This document shows positions 61,643 to 64,000 of a stretch of 64,000 nucleotides of DNA, piece by piece (within the stretch, counting starts at the first letter, position 1; the number at the start of each line of letters is the position of its first letter). Where the stretch lies: NCBI GenBank assembly GCA_963724365.1, contig CAVRUR010000011.1:62001-126000 (forward strand), in the 5' to 3' direction. The stretch is from JALORV01 sp963724365. Its GTDB lineage: Bacteria; Pseudomonadota; Gammaproteobacteria; Burkholderiales; Burkholderiaceae_F. The notes under the pieces were generated by a model. It worked only from the letters and a program-made list of their open reading frames with translations. It was not told where the DNA came from and ran no database searches. The position numbers were made by a program, and so were the translations under genes.

Positions 61643-64000
61643 GTGTTCAGCCCGGAGCGACTCGAGCAACACGCCGAGAGTCTTGCGGAAGCACAAACAA
61701 CCGGTGATCTGCGCCTGCCCTGGTTCGGCTTCGCCCGGCGCGGTGCCGACAATGCCCGGGTGCTCACCGGCGCTTACGAGGCCATTGCCGTTGCCGTCGA
61801 CAAGCAGGGCTCGATCACGCCGGCCGCCGAATGGCTGCTCAACAATTTCCACATCGTTGAAGAGCAAATCCGCGACATACGATCCTTGCTGCCGTCCCGT
61901 TTCTTTGGGGAACTTCCGGCACTGGACAGCGGCCCACTGATCGGACTGCCTCGCATCTACGGCATCGCGTGGGCCTTCACCGCGCACACCGACAGCCGTT
62001 TCGACTCCGACCTTCTGCACCGCTTCGTCGTCGCGTACCAGCGCGTCCAGCCATTGACACTGGCCGAGCTATGGGCGCTGCCGATCATGTTGCGCATCGT
62101 GATGATCGAGAATCTGCGACGCCTGGCGGCCCGCATCGTTGAGTCGATTGACGGTCGCGAACTGGCCGATCGCTTCGTCGATTCACTGCTCGGGCTCGGT
62201 TCCAGCGCCGCGTCGACGGAGCCGAGCGGGCCATTTCCCGACGACTTGCCGCTGCCGCGCGCCGCAGCGGCGCAGCTTTATCAGCGTCTGCGTTACGCCG
62301 ACGCGGTGGCTGCGCCCGTTCTCAGGGCGTTGACCGAACGGCTAGGCAAGGAGGGCACCCACCCGGAAGAAGTCGTTCGACTCGAGGTCGATCGGCAGAC
62401 AGCCGCCGATCTTTCCGTGCGCAATCTGATCACCAGCCTGCGCCAGATCTCCTCGTTTGAGTGGCAGCAGTTCGTCGAGGCAGCCAGTCAGGTGCACCAG
62501 GCCCTGTGCTCGGCGCCGCTCTACGCCAGCATGGACTTCATCACCCGGGACCGCTATCGCCACGCCGTTGAAGAACTCGCGCGCAGGTCTCCGCTGACCG
62601 AGCTCGAGGTTGCGGGCGTGGCGGTCAGGCTCGCCGCGGAGGCCGACGCCGACGGGAACGCACGACGGCGCGATCCCGGGTATTACCTGATCGATGGCGG
62701 TCGGGTCGACATCGAGCACGAAATCGGACACCGGGTTCCGCTCGCGCGCCAGTTCTTCCGGGCCGCGCTCCGGATCGCACTGCCGTTGTACCTCGGCGCG
62801 GTCTTCCTTCTGACTTTCGTCGTTCTCGCCGTCGTGACTGCCGCGAGCGCCGATGTGGGCATCGGCTCCGCAGCTTTCCTCGTGCTCGGCGCGTTGGCGA
62901 TCTTCCCTGCGTCCGACATCGCTGTCACGCTCGTCAACCGGCTGGTCGGTATGGCCGTTGCGCCCCGGCATCTGCCGCGCCTGGGACTTGCCGGCGGAAT
63001 CCCGGCATCGATGCGTACATTTGTCGTCGTTCCGACGATGCTGGGTAGCGACGAGTCCATCGACGAACAAGTTCATCACCTCGAAACGCGACACCTGTCG
63101 ACCGGCCCAGGCGCCCTTTACTTTGCGCTGCTGACCGACTGGGCCGACGCAGAACTTGAGCACATGCCGGAAGACCGCGCGCAGTATGACTACGCGGTGG
63201 CGGCTATCCAGCGGCTGAACAGCCGCTATTCCTTCAGTGCGGACGAGGCGTCGGATGGACACCAGCGCTTCTATCTCTTCCATCGTCGACGCCTGTGGAA
63301 CTCCAGCCAGTCGCGATGGATGGGGTGGGAGCGCAAGCGTGGCAAGCTGCAGGAGTTCAATCGCCTGCTGCGAGGCGCGCAGGACACGACCTTCATTACT
63401 GACGCGCACTATGTGCCGCCACCCGACGGGGTGCGCTTTGTCCTGACGCTCGACGCCGACACGATCCTGCCGATCGACGCGGCGGCCGAACTGGTCGGCG
63501 CTCTGGAGCATCCGCTGAACCGGCCGCAGTCGGACGCGAGCGGCCGGGTCGTTCAAGGCTACGCGATCCTGCAGCCACGAATAACGCCGGCGCTGCCCAC
63601 ACGCGTCGGCGCTACCCGCTTCCAACAGTTGTTCTCCGGAAGCGCCGGCGTCGATCCGTACACGTTCCAGGTATCGGACGTCAACCAGGACCTGTTCGGT
63701 GAAGGCACCTTTACCGGCAAGGGCCTGTATGACGTGGATGCATTCGAGGCCTCACTCGCCGGGCGGACGCCGGAGAACGCGATCCTGAGTCATGATTTGT
63801 TGGAAGGCAGCTTTGCGCGCTGCGGCTTTGTCAGCGACGTCGAGTTGTTCGAGGAGTTTCCATCACACACCGGTGTCGCGGACATGCGCTCGCACCGCTG
63901 GGTGCGCGGCGACTGGCAGCTGCTGCCCTGGATCTGCGGTCGATACCGGCACGCCTTTTCTGCCTTGCCGCGATGGAAGATGCTCGAGAATCTGCGCCGC
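61643..64000 (+). CDS. ndvB: Cyclic beta-1,2-glucan synthase, N-terminal part (cut by window edge)
   Basis: The open frame runs to the right edge. Conserved N-terminal blocks include FSPERLEQHAESLAEAQ, ITPAAEWLLNNFHIVEEQIR and YGIAWAFTAHTDSRFDS. Membrane segments follow near 62760-62940. A GT84 glycosyltransferase domain then has FVLTLDADTILPIDAAAELV and LFGEGTFTGKGLYDVDAFEA and LLEGSFARCGFVSDVELFEE. The GH94 part is expected beyond the edge. These enzymes make periplasmic cyclic glucans. No ATG exists in frame after the TGA at 61454; I used GTG 61643, but homology-like sequence extends further upstream, so the start is uncertain. Confidence 0.88.
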   Translation, partial: MFSPERLEQHAESLAEAQTTGDLRLPWFGFARRGADNARVLTGAYEAIAVAVDKQGSITPAAEWLLNNFHIVEEQIRDIRSLLPSRFFGELPALDSGPLIGLPRIYGIAWAFTAHTDSRFDSDLLHRFVVAYQRVQPLTLAELWALPIMLRIVMIENLRRLAARIVESIDGRELADRFVDSLLGLGSSAASTEPSGPFPDDLPLPRAAAAQLYQRLRYADAVAAPVLRALTERLGKEGTHPEEVVRLEVDRQTAADLSVRNLITSLRQISSFEWQQFVEAASQVHQALCSAPLYASMDFITRDRYRHAVEELARRSPLTELEVAGVAVRLAAEADADGNARRRDPGYYLIDGGRVDIEHEIGHRVPLARQFFRAALRIALPLYLGAVFLLTFVVLAVVTAASADVGIGSAAFLVLGALAIFPASDIAVTLVNRLVGMAVAPRHLPRLGLAGGIPASMRTFVVVPTMLGSDESIDEQVHHLETRHLSTGPGALYFALLTDWADAELEHMPEDRAQYDYAVAAIQRLNSRYSFSADEASDGHQRFYLFHRRRLWNSSQSRWMGWERKRGKLQEFNRLLRGAQDTTFITDAHYVPPPDGVRFVLTLDADTILPIDAAAELVGALEHPLNRPQSDASGRVVQGYAILQPRITPALPTRVGATRFQQLFSGSAGVDPYTFQVSDVNQDLFGEGTFTGKGLYDVDAFEASLAGRTPENAILSHDLLEGSFARCGFVSDVELFEEFPSHTGVADMRSHRWVRGDWQLLPWICGRYRHAFSALPRWKMLENLRR

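Noticed and set aside
61498..61707. 69-codon ORF at the start of the ndvB-like gene
   Set aside because: It is out of frame with the conserved NdvB sequence it overlaps and has no motif, though it could mark an undetected frameshift.

Overview
The window is one GC-rich (roughly two-thirds G+C), densely coded bacterial chromosome segment. Gene content and order point to a betaproteobacterium, probably a Burkholderiales-type lineage: STAS protein-hslV-hslU beside dksA and a COG0523 GTPase, xerC-DUF484-dapF-lpxL, metK/ahcY/holin-like/metF, a DUF2917 gene divergent from a LysR gene, a Gcr-type membrane protein and a DUF3683 FAD/Fe-S oxidase. I saw no rRNA, tRNA, CRISPR array, prophage or intact insertion sequence. 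This placement is inferred from gene order, not from a marker-gene search.

Region by region. 1-5.6 kb (minus): Mrp-type Na+/H+ antiporter operon (small membrane ORF, mnhAB fusion, mnhC, mnhD, mnhE, mnhF cut by the window edge). 5.7-17.6 kb (minus): hslVU protease, STAS protein, dksA with a long basic N-terminal tail, His-rich COG0523 GTPase, then rlmI-xerC-DUF484-dapF and two lipid A acyltransferases. 17.6-24.1 kb: a methyl-cycle locus with metK (behind a structured leader that looks like a SAM-responsive switch), a Kef-type antiporter on the opposite strand, ahcY behind a clear SAH riboswitch, a holin-like membrane protein and metF. 24-37.3 kb: DUF2917/LysR pair, 5-formyl-THF cyclo-ligase, Slt transglycosylase, NDUFA9-like SDR, GST, cca, MidA-like methyltransferase, folM-folB-ttcA, Gcr-type protein and DUF454. 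37.3-45.6 kb: less familiar genes, including an ilvA - BTAD regulator - ZU5-like lipoprotein - unknown run on the minus strand, and an srkA kinase. 46-51.4 kb: a 1330-residue FAD/Fe-S/CCG oxidase, a broken double-GNAT gene and a HIT protein. 51.4-61.4 kb: SPOR-coaX-birA, VanZ-like protein, thioredoxin-fold ferredoxin, hydrolase, PBP5-type carboxypeptidase, D-amino acid transaminase, DUF493, lipB and lipA. The right edge holds the 5' part of a cyclic beta-1,2-glucan synthase (ndvB-like).

The methyl cycle stands out functionally. metK makes SAM, ahcY clears SAH, metF supplies methyl-THF, and both metK and ahcY have RNA leaders with Shine-Dalgarno-proximal structure. Other oddities are a diverged second copy of the metK 3' end, strong palindromes in several gaps, and single-base insertions in hslU and the double-GNAT gene that look like either assembly errors or real decay.
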